Notes: a model not told the origin generated them from the letters alone. DNA of 35,313 bases from Alphaproteobacteria bacterium (GCA_020443295.1 JAGRIJ010000057.1:1-35313); one strand, 5' to 3'. Counted from the first letter of the stretch, positions 15,830-23,855 are shown. Translations and numbers: made by a program.

Positions 15830-16009
15830 ATGAGCGCTCCCGCTGAAGGGGCCGTATCGAAAGGGTTTCAAATGTTCATCGCAACCGCAGTTCTGGCCGC
15901 TTCTGTCGCCCTGTACGCGCAGGTTGTTCTTGTACGCAAGAAAGAAAAAATTCCCGTCCGGATCCAGAAAAATAACAATGGACAAAGGGGGTCCGGATAC
16001 GGTAGATAA
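15830..16009 (+). CDS. 59-residue single-pass membrane microprotein
   Basis: ATG 15830 follows AAGGAT (15820-15825) and a good promoter, and the frame runs to TAA 16007-16009. The sequence begins MSAPAEGAVSKGFQ, has one hydrophobic helix (about residues 15-35, MFIATAVLAASVALYAQVVL), then a strongly basic stretch VRKKEKIPVRIQK and a Gly/Asn/Arg-rich tail. This is a typical small inner-membrane protein with the tail in the cytoplasm. No family was recognised. Promoter, ribosome site, short spacing and a following terminator together support it being real. Confidence 0.65.
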   Translation: MSAPAEGAVSKGFQMFIATAVLAASVALYAQVVLVRKKEKIPVRIQKNNNGQRGSGYGR

Positions 16010-16021
16010 AGTCAACCCGCT

Positions 16022-16052
16022 GCTAACGAAATTATCTGGTAGTTTCGTTAGC
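16022..16052. repeat. Perfect inverted repeat downstream of the microprotein gene
   Basis: GCTAACGAAA (16022-16031) and TTTCGTTAGC (16043-16052) are perfect 10-bp arms around an 11-base loop. No T-run follows, so it is not a classical terminator. It could be a transcript-stabilising hairpin or a binding site. Confidence 0.6.
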
Positions 16053-16070
16053 TTATCACCCCAACCTCAA

Positions 16071-16105
16071 AGGCCCCAGTGTTTATCGCCGGGGTCTCTT
16101 TTTTT
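16071..16105 (+). terminator. Rho-independent terminator after the microprotein gene
   Basis: AGGCCCC (16071-16077) pairs with GGGGTCT (16091-16097; one G-U pair) and is followed by a run of T. It lies between the microprotein gene and the convergent pseudouridine synthase gene. Confidence 0.7.
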
Positions 16106-16129
16106 GTGGTCAGCGTTGCCAGAAACTTG

Positions 16130-16855
16130 TCAGATTTTCTCTAAATCCGCGTTGCCCAGAGTCCGCCATTTTCCCTCTTCCAAATCGTCGAGAACGAGGC
16201 TGCCGATCTGAAAACGGTGCAGGTCCACAACCTCGTTGCCGATTTTTTCGAACATGCGGCGGATCTGCCTGTTGCGCCCCTCCTCCAGAATCATGACCCC
16301 CGCCTTTTTGCCTTCCGGAGTCCATCTGGCGGGCCGGAGGGGTTTGTCCTCGCTGCCGAGCATCATGTCCCCGCGTGCGAAAATTCCGGCTTCATTGCCC
16401 TTCAGCGGGTCGCGCAGGGTGACGCGGTAGTGTTTTTCCGCGTGACGGCGCGGATGGGTGATGCGGTGGAGCAGTTCGCCGTCATCGGTGAGGATCAGCA
16501 GGCCCGTGCTGTCCTTATCCAGCCGCCCGGCAATCGCGAGCTTCGGATTCCGGCGGGCATAGCGTTCGGGCAGCAAATCGTAGACCACCTGTCCGGGGTC
16601 CTTGTGCGAGCTGGTCACGCCCGCGGGCTTGTTCATCATGATGGTCAGAGGCGGAAGCGGATCGAGAATTTCGCCGTCCAGCTTCACGCGCCCGGTGCGC
16701 ACCATCTCCGGCGTGACCGTAAAGCCGGGGTCGTGCACGCGCTCCTCATCCACATCGACCCAGCCGTTTTTTACCGCCATCGTCATTTCCTTGCGGCTGC
16801 CATAACCGAGATTGGACAACAGACGGTCCAGCCTGACGGATTTTTCCTTGCTCAT
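16130..16855 (-). CDS. RsuA-like rRNA pseudouridine synthase
   Basis: The enzyme isomerises a specific uridine in rRNA. ATG 16855, with AGGAG seven bases upstream, gives 241 residues; a longer frame to 16996 runs back into the upstream gene and is not convincing. An S4 RNA-binding domain fills residues 8-60 (RLDRLLSNLGYGSRKEM). The catalytic domain has the RsuA-family motif AGRLDKDSTGLLILTDDG with catalytic D113, and MMNKPAGVTSSHKDP and EGRNRQIRRMFEKIG further on. Length and the short insert are closer to RsuA (16S U516) than to RluB, but RluB/E/F-type specificity cannot be excluded. It lies 16 bases after the flavoprotein gene, probably in one operon. Confidence 0.88.
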   Translation of the reverse strand: MSKEKSVRLDRLLSNLGYGSRKEMTMAVKNGWVDVDEERVHDPGFTVTPEMVRTGRVKLDGEILDPLPPLTIMMNKPAGVTSSHKDPGQVVYDLLPERYARRNPKLAIAGRLDKDSTGLLILTDDGELLHRITHPRRHAEKHYRVTLRDPLKGNEAGIFARGDMMLGSEDKPLRPARWTPEGKKAGVMILEEGRNRQIRRMFEKIGNEVVDLHRFQIGSLVLDDLEEGKWRTLGNADLEKI

Positions 16856-16871
16856 CACAATCTCCTGTCCT

Positions 16872-18095
16872 TTACACTTCCTGTCCGGCACACCAGCCCG
16901 ATGCCCACGCCCATTGAAAATTATGCCCGCCCAGATGCCCCGTGACATCCAGAACCTCGCCAATAAAATACAGCCCCGGAACCTCCCTGGCTTCAAAAGT
17001 TTTCGAAGAAATTCCGTTTATATCGACCCCGCCGCGCGTGACCTCCGCCGTACGGTATCCTTCCGTGCCTGCGGGCAGGACGCGCCAGCTTTTAACGAAG
17101 GCTGCAATCTCAGCCAGCTTGTGATCCGAAAGATCGGCCATGCGTTCGTCATGCCCGCTTCCCTCCGCCAGAAGCTGCGCGAGGCGCTGCGGAACAAGCT
17201 CAGCTAATACCGTTCGTAACTGTTGTTTAGGCGAAGTTTTACGCGCGGATTTCAGAGCCTCCAGAACCTCCTGATCGGGCAGGAAATCAATCATGATCGG
17301 CTGGCCTTCTTCCCAGTAGGAGGAAATCTGCAAGATCGAAGGGCCGGACAGTCCGCGGTGCGTGAAGAGCAATCCTTCCCGAAACGCGGTTTTTTCAAAG
17401 GACACGCGCGCATCCACCGAAAGGCCGGACAGCGAAGCGGTTTTTTGCAGAAGCGCGGGATCGAACGTCAGAGGAACCAGAGCGGCGCGCGGCGGGATGA
17501 TCTCCAGCCCGAAATTTTTCGCCTGCTCGTAGCCGAAATTGCTCGCCCCGATTTTGGGAATGGAGAGGCCCCCGCTGGCGATGACCAGCGAAGCGCTCTC
17601 AAATTCTCCCTGACTGGTGTGCAGATGAAATCCTTCGGTTGTCTGTTCAATCGTTTGAACTTTGGTGTTGGTTAAAATTTCTGCGCGATCACGCCGTGCA
17701 ATCAGCAACTCAATAATCTGCCGGCTGGATTCATCACAGAAAAGCTGCCCCCGCGCACTCTGGTCGGCATAATCTTCATAAGGTTTCTCGTGATAGGCGA
17801 TGCCGCTCGCCTTTACCATCTCTAGAAAATCCTGCGGCGTAAAACGGCTGAGCGCGGATTTGCAGAAATGCGGGTTTTGCGACATGAAGTTATCCGGTCC
17901 GCAATAGAGGTTTGTGAAATTGCAGCGTCCGCCGCCCGAAATGCGGATTTTCTCTCCGACCTTGCGCGTATGCTCGATCACGATGACGCGCCTTCCCCGC
18001 GCTGCCGCCGTGCCCGCGCACATCAGGCCCGCCGCCCCTGCTCCTATGATAATGACATCCGCCGTTTTCATCGGCTCAATAGACAGGATTGTCAT
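16872..18095 (-). CDS. HI0933/YhiN-family FAD-dependent oxidoreductase
   Basis: The 407-residue protein belongs to the HI0933-like family of flavoproteins, whose physiological reaction is not established. The N-terminus has a Rossmann dinucleotide fold VIIIGAGAAGLMCAGTAA. The family signature KIRISGGGRCNFTN follows at about 49-62, and the C-terminus has a second FAD contact, GLYFIGEVLDVTGHLGG then NFQWAWASGWCAG. ATG 18095 and ATG 18071 (MKTADVIIIGAG) are both possible starts, and neither has a clean ribosome site. The gene is divergent from polA with a very short shared upstream region (55 bases) and leads into the RsuA-like gene. Confidence 0.92.
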   Translation of the reverse strand: MTILSIEPMKTADVIIIGAGAAGLMCAGTAAARGRRVIVIEHTRKVGEKIRISGGGRCNFTNLYCGPDNFMSQNPHFCKSALSRFTPQDFLEMVKASGIAYHEKPYEDYADQSARGQLFCDESSRQIIELLIARRDRAEILTNTKVQTIEQTTEGFHLHTSQGEFESASLVIASGGLSIPKIGASNFGYEQAKNFGLEIIPPRAALVPLTFDPALLQKTASLSGLSVDARVSFEKTAFREGLLFTHRGLSGPSILQISSYWEEGQPIMIDFLPDQEVLEALKSARKTSPKQQLRTVLAELVPQRLAQLLAEGSGHDERMADLSDHKLAEIAAFVKSWRVLPAGTEGYRTAEVTRGGVDINGISSKTFEAREVPGLYFIGEVLDVTGHLGGHNFQWAWASGWCAGQEV

Positions 18096-18150
18096 CCTAA
18101 AAACAAGCGCACCTCTGGACAGACGCCCGCGAGTCGTTCAGGGTACGGGC

Positions 18151-20949
18151 ATGAGCGACACTCACGAGAACGAGTTATTTCTGATCGACGGATCGGGCTT
18201 TATTTTCCGGGCCTATTACGCGCTGGCCTATTCCGGGCGCGGGTCGATGACCAATCCCGAAGGCGTTCCGGTCAGCGCGGTCTACGGGTTTACCAACATG
18301 CTGCTTAAGATGCTTCAGGATTATCACGCGCCCTATCTGGCCGTGGTATTCGATACGGCGCGTGCGAATTTCCGCAACGAGATTTATCCCGAATACAAGG
18401 CCAACCGGGACGAAACGCCCGAAGACCTCATCCCGCAATTCCCGCTGATCCGTGAAGCCACAAAAGCTTTCGATATTCCCGCTTTGGAAATGGAAGGCTA
18501 CGAGGCCGACGATCTGATTGCGACCTATACGCGCCTTGCGCTGGAACAGGGCAAAAAAGTCGTTGTCGTGTCCTCCGATAAAGACCTGATGCAGCTCATG
18601 CGCGACGGGGTACGGATGCTCGATCCCATGAAAAACAAGTGGCTGGCGGAAGCCGATGTTTTTGAAAAATTTGGGGTCGGGCCGGAAAAGGTCGTAGACG
18701 TGCAGGCGCTGGCCGGGGACAAGGTCGATAACGTGCCCGGTATCCCCGGCATTGGCGTGAAGACCGCCGCCGAGCTGATTAACACTTACGGTTCTCTCGA
18801 AGAGCTTCTGGAACGCGCCGGGGAGATCAAGCAGCCCAAGCGCCGGGAATCCCTGATCGAACATGCGCAGGCCGCACGCATTTCCAAGAAGCTTGTGGCG
18901 CTGGATGATCATGCGCCCGTGCCGGTTCCGCTGGAGGAACTTAAAACCCATGATCCCGACAAACCCGAACTGATGGCCTTTCTTGAAAAGCACGCCTTCA
19001 GCTCCATCATCCGCAGACTGGGCGGCACGCCGATTGCCACGAAGGCCGAGAGCGGAAAAGCTGAGGTTCATATCGCGGAAGAAAAGCTCCCACCCACGTC
19101 CGAAAATGCCTACACGATGATTACGGATGCGGAAACTCTCAAGGCATGGATCGCGCAGGCGCATGAAAGCGGGCTGCTGGCCGTGGATACTGAAACGACA
19201 GCCCTGACCCCCGCGAAAGCCAAACTGGTGGGGATTTCGCTCTCTTCGCATATCGGCAAGGCCGCTTATATTCCCGTGGGGCATACGTTTTCGACCGACC
19301 TGTTCGGCGAAAGCACGTCTGGCGATATAAAGCAGATGGACATGAAAGAGGCGCTCGATCTTCTCAAGCCCGTTCTGGAAGATGAAAGCGTTCTCAAGAT
19401 CGGCCATAACATGAAATATGACTGGCAGATGTTCGCCAAACACGGCATCCGCATTTCCCCGTGCGACGACACGATGCTGATGTCTTATGTGCTGGACGGA
19501 TCCGCGCACAGCCACTCTCTGGATAATCTTGCGAACATGCTCTGCGGTCACAAGATGATCGCCTATGAAGAGGTTGCGGGCAAAGGCAAACAGCAGGTGA
19601 CGTTCGATAAGGTCGGGCTGGAAGCGGCCACGAACTACGCCGCCGAGGACGCGGAAGTGACGCTGCGGCTTTATACGCTGCTCAAGCCGCGTGTGGCGCG
19701 GGAGAAAATGACATTTGTTTATGAAAAGATCGAACGTCCGCTCATCCCTGTGATCGCCGAAATGGAGCTGGCCGGAATCAAGGTCGATCCGAAAGTGCTG
19801 AAAAAAATGAGCGATGAATTCGGGAAGTCGCTGATGGTTCTGGAAGAAGAAATCCACGCGCTGGCCGGGCATCCGTTCAACGTCGCGTCGCCCAGGCAGG
19901 TTGGGGACGTGCTGTTCAAAGAGATGGGTCTGAAAGGCGGAAAGAAAACGAAAACGGGCGATTGGAGCACGTCAGTTGATGTGCTCGAAGATCTTGCCGC
20001 CGAAGGGCACGCAATCGTCAAAAAAATTCTGGAGTTCCGGCAACTCGCGAAACTCAAGTCGACCTATACCGACACTCTTCAGGATGAAATCAATCCGGCG
20101 ACCGGGCGCGTGCATACCTCCTATCACCTGACCGGGACCAGTACGGGACGGCTGGCTTCCACCGATCCGAATTTGCAGAACATTCCGATCCGCACCGAAG
20201 AAGGGCGCAAAATCCGCGAAGCGTTTATTGCCGAGGACGGGCATGTTCTGCTTTCGGTCGATTACTCGCAGATCGAATTACGGCTGGCCGCGCAAATGGC
20301 CGGAGTGGAGGCCCTCAAGGATGCGTTTCGTCACGGGGCGGATATTCACGCCCTGACCGCTTCACAGGTGTTTGGCATTCCTCTGGAACAGGTGACGCCC
20401 GATATCAGGCGGCAAGCTAAAGCGGTCAATTTTGGAATCATCTACGGAATCTCGGGTTACGGGCTTGCGCGGCAACTCGGTATTCCCGTTGCGGATGCCA
20501 GTGAATTTATCCGCCGCTATCTCCAGAGGTTTCAGGAAATTTCGACCTTCATGGAAAACGCCAAAGCCGAAGCCAAAAAGAACGGGTTCGTGCACACCCT
20601 TTACGGACGGAAATGCGTCATTCCCGGAATTAAGGACAAAAACCCTGCCCGCGCCAGAGGGGCGGAGCGGCAGGCGATTAACGCGCCGCTGCAGGGAACG
20701 GCCGCCGATATCATTAAAATCGCCATGGGGCGCCTGCCCGCCGCTCTTAAAAAACAAGGCCTGAAGACCCGGATGCTGTTGCAGGTGCATGACGAACTGA
20801 TTTTTGAAGTTCCCGAAGCCGAAATCGAAAAAGCCCAAGAAATCGTTCAGAGCATGATGGAAAATTCATTTAAAATCAATAATATAGACATCACCGTGCC
20901 GTTGATTGCGGAAGCCGGTTCCGGAAAGAGCTGGGCCGAGGCTCATTAG
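18151..20949 (+). CDS. polA: DNA polymerase I
   Basis: PolA fills gaps and removes RNA primers during replication and repair. ATG 18151, behind AGGG, gives 932 residues, close to E. coli PolA (928). The 5'-3' exonuclease domain (1 to about 300) has YEADDLIATY, SSDKDLMQL and a helix-hairpin-helix VPGIPGIGVKTA. The 3'-5' proofreading domain keeps its acidic residues: D346 and E348 in AVDTETTAL, HNMKYDWQ, and NYAAEDAEVT, so proofreading should be active. The polymerase domain has motif A DYSQIELR (about 704), motif B RRQAKAVNFGIIYGISGYG (about 755) and motif C LLQVHDELIFEVP (about 878). Confidence 0.98.
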   Translation: MSDTHENELFLIDGSGFIFRAYYALAYSGRGSMTNPEGVPVSAVYGFTNMLLKMLQDYHAPYLAVVFDTARANFRNEIYPEYKANRDETPEDLIPQFPLIREATKAFDIPALEMEGYEADDLIATYTRLALEQGKKVVVVSSDKDLMQLMRDGVRMLDPMKNKWLAEADVFEKFGVGPEKVVDVQALAGDKVDNVPGIPGIGVKTAAELINTYGSLEELLERAGEIKQPKRRESLIEHAQAARISKKLVALDDHAPVPVPLEELKTHDPDKPELMAFLEKHAFSSIIRRLGGTPIATKAESGKAEVHIAEEKLPPTSENAYTMITDAETLKAWIAQAHESGLLAVDTETTALTPAKAKLVGISLSSHIGKAAYIPVGHTFSTDLFGESTSGDIKQMDMKEALDLLKPVLEDESVLKIGHNMKYDWQMFAKHGIRISPCDDTMLMSYVLDGSAHSHSLDNLANMLCGHKMIAYEEVAGKGKQQVTFDKVGLEAATNYAAEDAEVTLRLYTLLKPRVAREKMTFVYEKIERPLIPVIAEMELAGIKVDPKVLKKMSDEFGKSLMVLEEEIHALAGHPFNVASPRQVGDVLFKEMGLKGGKKTKTGDWSTSVDVLEDLAAEGHAIVKKILEFRQLAKLKSTYTDTLQDEINPATGRVHTSYHLTGTSTGRLASTDPNLQNIPIRTEEGRKIREAFIAEDGHVLLSVDYSQIELRLAAQMAGVEALKDAFRHGADIHALTASQVFGIPLEQVTPDIRRQAKAVNFGIIYGISGYGLARQLGIPVADASEFIRRYLQRFQEISTFMENAKAEAKKNGFVHTLYGRKCVIPGIKDKNPARARGAERQAINAPLQGTAADIIKIAMGRLPAALKKQGLKTRMLLQVHDELIFEVPEAEIEKAQEIVQSMMENSFKINNIDITVPLIAEAGSGKSWAEAH

Positions 20950-21213
20950 AGTGCATATGCAATATTAGGAATATTTGAATATTTTATGTACTTAAGGTTA
21001 TTTTTTCTATATTTTTTGTTTGACAGTTTTTCAACACGCATGATACAAAGCCCTCCGCTTCGGCAGCCATCCCCACACACGCAACTGCCGAAGTTCCCAA
21101 TTATCCGAAGCGGGATAGAACAGTTCCCCACACACGGAAAGCAAACCGCTCCTTGTTTCGGCAGGGGGCGGTTTCGCTATGTGCGCCTATGTTTACGTCT
21201 GTTCGAGCAAGGG
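20950..21213. other. Gene-free 264-base interval with promoter and structured repeats; candidate small RNA
   Basis: No convincing gene fills this convergent interval. After the promoter at 21020-21047 there are two mutually exclusive 9-bp pairings: CCGCTTCGG (21055-21063) with CCGAAGCGG (21105-21113), and the overlapping CTTCGGCAG (21058-21066) with CTGCCGAAG (21085-21093). A 12-base direct repeat TCCCCACACACG occurs at 21070-21081 and 21125-21136. A stem AAACCGC (21143-21149) / GCGGTTT (21168-21174) closes the region without a clear T-run. A 77-codon open frame across it has no ribosome site and looks non-coding. Confidence 0.5.
21020..21047 (+). promoter_or_regulatory. Orphan promoter downstream of polA
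   Basis: Perfect TTGACA (21020-21025) with TGATACAAA about 17 bases later (GATACA at 21042-21047). It has the same TTGACAG-N14-TGATACA layout as the microprotein promoter at 15781. It points into the structured interval, not into a gene. Confidence 0.5.
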
Positions 21214-22074
21214 TTATGAACGGCGGTATTGGGCCGCACCGATAATATAGCCCGATTTCTGATCGTTAATCAGAATGGCAAATCCGGCCGTGTTATCCGT
21301 CATTTTCGGGTCGAACCGCAGGGTTTTGGATTCGCCTGACCAATTTCCCAGAATCCCGACATTCGAAACGATATTGTAGTAAGTCAGGGATTTATCCTTA
21401 TTGCCCCCTTCAGCCACCTTGACCTTGTGAGGATAATCGAAGTCGAGAAGATAAATTTTATAGGATGAATCCGCGGGCATCTGCGTTTCGGGCAGGGTCA
21501 GGGTAAATGTCTGACGGCCTGTTTCCTTTTGGACAACCGGAATAACGAGTTCCTGCGTTTTTCGGGCCCGCTGGATGGCGGTCATAACATCGTCCCGCCG
21601 ATAACCCACCGCATCGTACCGCCCGTCTATGACCATCTGCGGGGTATATTTGGGGCCGGCCCGCAATGTGGATTCATAGCCAATCTGGCGGGCGCTGCAG
21701 AACGGATGCGAGAGGGAACCGGTTTTTACGTCGAAATAATCGACATGACAGGACAGCGCAAGCACATCCTCCCTGTCTGAAAGCTCCCCCAGCAAGGCAT
21801 CAGCCTTGGGACAAAAGACGCAAGCCTGGGATGAGAACAGTTCTACAACGACAAGAGAGTTCGCGTTTTCAGGAGCAGGTTGATCTTCTTGCGCCGCCTC
21901 TTTTTCTTTCTCCGGCCGGTTCTGGCCGGGTGGCGGGGCGAGCGTTTCCGTCTGCACCTCGATAACCGGAACAGCGGGAGGCGTATCTTCGGCGTGTGCA
22001 GCAAAAGTGGTACCGAAGACAATAAAGGCCATGCACAAGATCAGCCCTGAAGAGTGTCTTTTTTGGCTTTTCAT
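21214..22074 (-). CDS. DUF1223 family thioredoxin-like exported protein
   Basis: The 286-residue product starts with a signal peptide (cleaved near AAHAE) and an acidic, Pro-rich spacer. It then shows the DUF1223 core: VVVELFSSQACVFCPKADALLGELS with CxxC (C85, C88), LALSCHVDYFDV, and YTPQMVIDGRYDAVGY. DUF1223 proteins have a thioredoxin fold and are common in alphaproteobacteria as periplasmic proteins. A redox or disulfide role is inferred from CxxC but is not established for the family. The spacer before the core (about residues 31-72) is long. It is convergent with polA across the structured interval. Confidence 0.88.
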   Translation of the reverse strand: MKSQKRHSSGLILCMAFIVFGTTFAAHAEDTPPAVPVIEVQTETLAPPPGQNRPEKEKEAAQEDQPAPENANSLVVVELFSSQACVFCPKADALLGELSDREDVLALSCHVDYFDVKTGSLSHPFCSARQIGYESTLRAGPKYTPQMVIDGRYDAVGYRRDDVMTAIQRARKTQELVIPVVQKETGRQTFTLTLPETQMPADSSYKIYLLDFDYPHKVKVAEGGNKDKSLTYYNIVSNVGILGNWSGESKTLRFDPKMTDNTAGFAILINDQKSGYIIGAAQYRRS

Positions 22075-22221
22075 TTGATCTGTTTATTTCGACTCGTTGT
22101 TGAGGGGTTAGTTTAGAACGCCCTCACCCTCCCGGACAAGGTTTGAAATTCTATTTCTTTTCAGCCTTTTCCGTTGAAACATTATGTATTCTCAACCTCC
22201 GGTTTTTATGCTATCCTAAAG

Positions 22222-22238
22222 TATGTAAACTTTACATA
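22222..22238. promoter_or_regulatory. Perfect 17-bp palindrome, operator-like
   Basis: TATGTAAA (22222-22229), C, TTTACATA (22231-22238): perfect 8-bp arms with a one-base centre. It lies 27 bases upstream of the alpha/beta hydrolase ATG and is the kind of site a dimeric repressor such as a TetR- or GntR-type protein would bind. The regulator is not identified. Confidence 0.5.
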
Positions 22239-22265
22239 GTCTTTGCTCCCTGTGTGGGGATGGGC

Positions 22266-23048
22266 ATGGCCGAGGAAATTTTAATTGAAAGCGCGTCAGG
22301 CGAGAGAATCAGCGCACTCGTCAATCAACCCGATGAGGTGGTCTCCGAGGGAGGAGGCAAAACGCTTGTGCTGATGATCCACGGGTATCCCGGGCAAAAA
22401 AACAGCCATAACGACTTTTTCGGCGATCTTGAGGCTCTTCTGGCCGAGAGCGGATTTCATACCGTGCGGTTCGATTTTCGGGGATGCGGACAAAGTGACG
22501 GGCAAAGCGAGCAGTTTACCCTTCACAGCGCCTGCGAGGACTTTAAAAACATGCTGCTCTGGGCCAAAACGCAGGGTTATGAGAGATTCGGCTATATTGC
22601 CGAGGGTTTCGGGGCCAGCCTTGCCCTCTTGAACCTGACGCCGGAAACGGACTTTCTGGTGCTTGCCTGGCCGATTCTGGATCCTCTGAACGTGTTTGAA
22701 TTTTACTTTGTTAAAGACGTTAAACCATCGGGCGCCGCGCCGTCGCAGGGGCAGAAAATCAGCCAAAGTTTTGTCGATTCCCTTAAAGCCACGGATTATT
22801 CAAAGGCCTTGGCCAGCGTTGACGTCCCGATGTTGATCCTTCACGGTGTCAAGGATGAGCGGGTCCCGATCGATCAGCTGGAGCTGATCCGTAAGCATTT
22901 TAAGGGTCCGCGGGCGGAAATTACGACCTTTGAGGACGGGGGACACGGGCTTACCGCCCTTGCTCACCGCAAAATGGTCTTTCATCACGTCAAAGGCTTT
23001 GTTCTGCGCTATGCGCGCCCACCTCAAAAGGCCGCAAAAAGAGCTTGA
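22266..23048 (+). CDS. Alpha/beta hydrolase-fold protein lacking the nucleophile serine
   Basis: ATG 22266 follows GGGGA; the longer frame from TTG 22143 adds a stretch that overlaps the palindrome. The 260-residue protein resembles cinnamoyl-esterase/S33-type hydrolases: VLMIHGYPGQKNSHNDF (oxyanion loop), VRFDFRGCGQSDG, LILHGVKDERVP with acid D197, and EDGGHGLT with H227. At the nucleophile elbow, where relatives have GHSxG, it has AEGFG (112-116), so the catalytic Ser is Gly114. The codon GGT (22605-22607) is one base from AGT. It may be a non-enzymatic member, or the base may be wrong. The promoter of rpmI overlaps its stop codon. Confidence 0.85.
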   Translation: MAEEILIESASGERISALVNQPDEVVSEGGGKTLVLMIHGYPGQKNSHNDFFGDLEALLAESGFHTVRFDFRGCGQSDGQSEQFTLHSACEDFKNMLLWAKTQGYERFGYIAEGFGASLALLNLTPETDFLVLAWPILDPLNVFEFYFVKDVKPSGAAPSQGQKISQSFVDSLKATDYSKALASVDVPMLILHGVKDERVPIDQLELIRKHFKGPRAEITTFEDGGHGLTALAHRKMVFHHVKGFVLRYARPPQKAAKRA

Positions 23049-23074
23049 TTTTTCCCGGAAGACCCTGTTATAAA
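23045..23074 (+). promoter_or_regulatory. Promoter of the rpmI-rplT operon
   Basis: TTGATT (23045-23050), an 18-base spacer and TATAAA (23069-23074). The -35 overlaps the stop codon of the upstream hydrolase gene. The leader before rpmI would be about 70 bases. Confidence 0.5.
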
Positions 23075-23152
23075 GCGCTTCTTAAAGAGCGGTCTGGCTG
23101 AAAATCGGCATGCCTAAACCGCGTGTTTTAAATAATAATTCTGGAGATGAAA

Positions 23153-23401
23153 ATGCCGAAAATGAAAACGCACTCAAGCGCCAAAAAGCGCTTTAAAGTC
23201 ACGGCCAAAGGCAAAGTCAAAGCCAAGCCGTCCCACAGCCGTCATATGATGATGAACAAGCCCAAGTCCATGAAGCGTAAAGCCCGTGGTATGGACTTGC
23301 TCTGCGATGCCGACGCAACGATCGTTCTTCGCAATTTCCTGCCCAACAGCCGCAAGCGTAAAAGAAAGCCTGCTGCCAAGAAAGAAGAAGGAGCACAATA
23401 A
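23153..23401 (+). CDS. rpmI: 50S ribosomal protein bL35
   Basis: ATG 23153 follows GGAG at ideal spacing; an ATG at 23147 is inside the ribosome site. The sequence [23 protein letters not shown] is the canonical bL35 start. At 82 residues it is longer than the usual 64-66, mostly through a basic, Ala/Lys/Glu-rich tail after [10 protein letters not shown]. Its stop overlaps the rplT start by one base. The initiation-factor gene infC, often just upstream in other bacteria, is not here. Confidence 0.97.
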   Translation: MPKMKTHSSAKKRFKVTAKGKVKAKPSHSRHMMMNKPKSMKRKARGMDLLCDADATIVLRNFLPNSRKRKRKPAAKKEEGAQ

Positions 23402-23778
23402 TGGCACGCGTTAAAGGGGGCCCCCGCGCCCATGCAAGACACCGCAAGGTGATCAAAAAAGCCAAGGGTTACTATGGACGCCGGAAGAACTGCTTCCGTA
23501 CGGCCGTTCAGGCTGTCGAAAAAGCCGGACAGTACGCTTACCGCGACCGCCGCGCAAAGAAACGCGATTTCCGCGCCCTGTGGATCCAGAGGATCAACGC
23601 CGCCGTACGCCAGTACGGGCTGACCTACTCCCAGTTCATTCACGGGCTGAAGCTGTGCTCGATCGACCTGGACCGCAAAGTTCTTTCTGATCTTGCGATC
23701 CGTAACCCGGCCGAATTCGAGACGCTGGCGAAACAAGTTCAGCAAGCTTTGGCACAGTCTGCTAAAAAAGCGGCCTAA
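23401..23778 (+). CDS. rplT: 50S ribosomal protein bL20
   Basis: The 125-residue protein has the bL20 signature [33 protein letters not shown] and [20 protein letters not shown]. It binds 23S rRNA early in large-subunit assembly and in other bacteria represses its own operon. AAGGAG precedes the start within the rpmI tail. A six-pair GC hairpin follows at 23803-23841. Confidence 0.98.
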   Translation: MARVKGGPRAHARHRKVIKKAKGYYGRRKNCFRTAVQAVEKAGQYAYRDRRAKKRDFRALWIQRINAAVRQYGLTYSQFIHGLKLCSIDLDRKVLSDLAIRNPAEFETLAKQVQQALAQSAKKAA

Positions 23779-23802
23779 TTGCCCAGCTCTAAGTTTTTTT
23801 TG

Positions 23803-23841
23803 CCCCCTGCTTATGTTATTAAGGAGGGGGTAAAATTTTTT
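23803..23841 (+). terminator. Probable terminator after rplT
   Basis: CCCCCT (23803-23808) pairs with AGGGGG (23825-23830) across a 16-base loop, with a T-run at 23836-23841. The loop is long, so strength is uncertain; partial read-through into the next gene is possible. Confidence 0.5.
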
Positions 23842-23855
23842 GAGGTCTTTGCGTT

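Noticed and set aside
16217..16945. 242-codon open frame antisense to the pseudouridine synthase
   Set aside because: Shadow of a well-supported gene; no start signals and no recognisable motifs.
17914..18150. N-terminal extension of PolA by 79 codons
   Set aside because: It lies over the divergent flavoprotein gene and precedes a normal PolA start with a ribosome site; the extension is not part of the family.
18175..19872. 565-codon open frame antisense to polA
   Set aside because: It mirrors the codon bias of polA, has no ribosome site and its translation shows no domain. polA on the other strand is certain.
21070..21136. 12-base direct repeat considered as the start of a CRISPR or attachment site
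   Set aside because: Only two copies, too short, and no cas or integrase gene; kept as part of the structured interval.
20986..21219. 77-codon open frame in the interval after polA
   Set aside because: No ribosome site, starts upstream of the promoter there, and its translation is Phe/Pro/Arg-rich without pattern; the DNA is better explained as structured non-coding.
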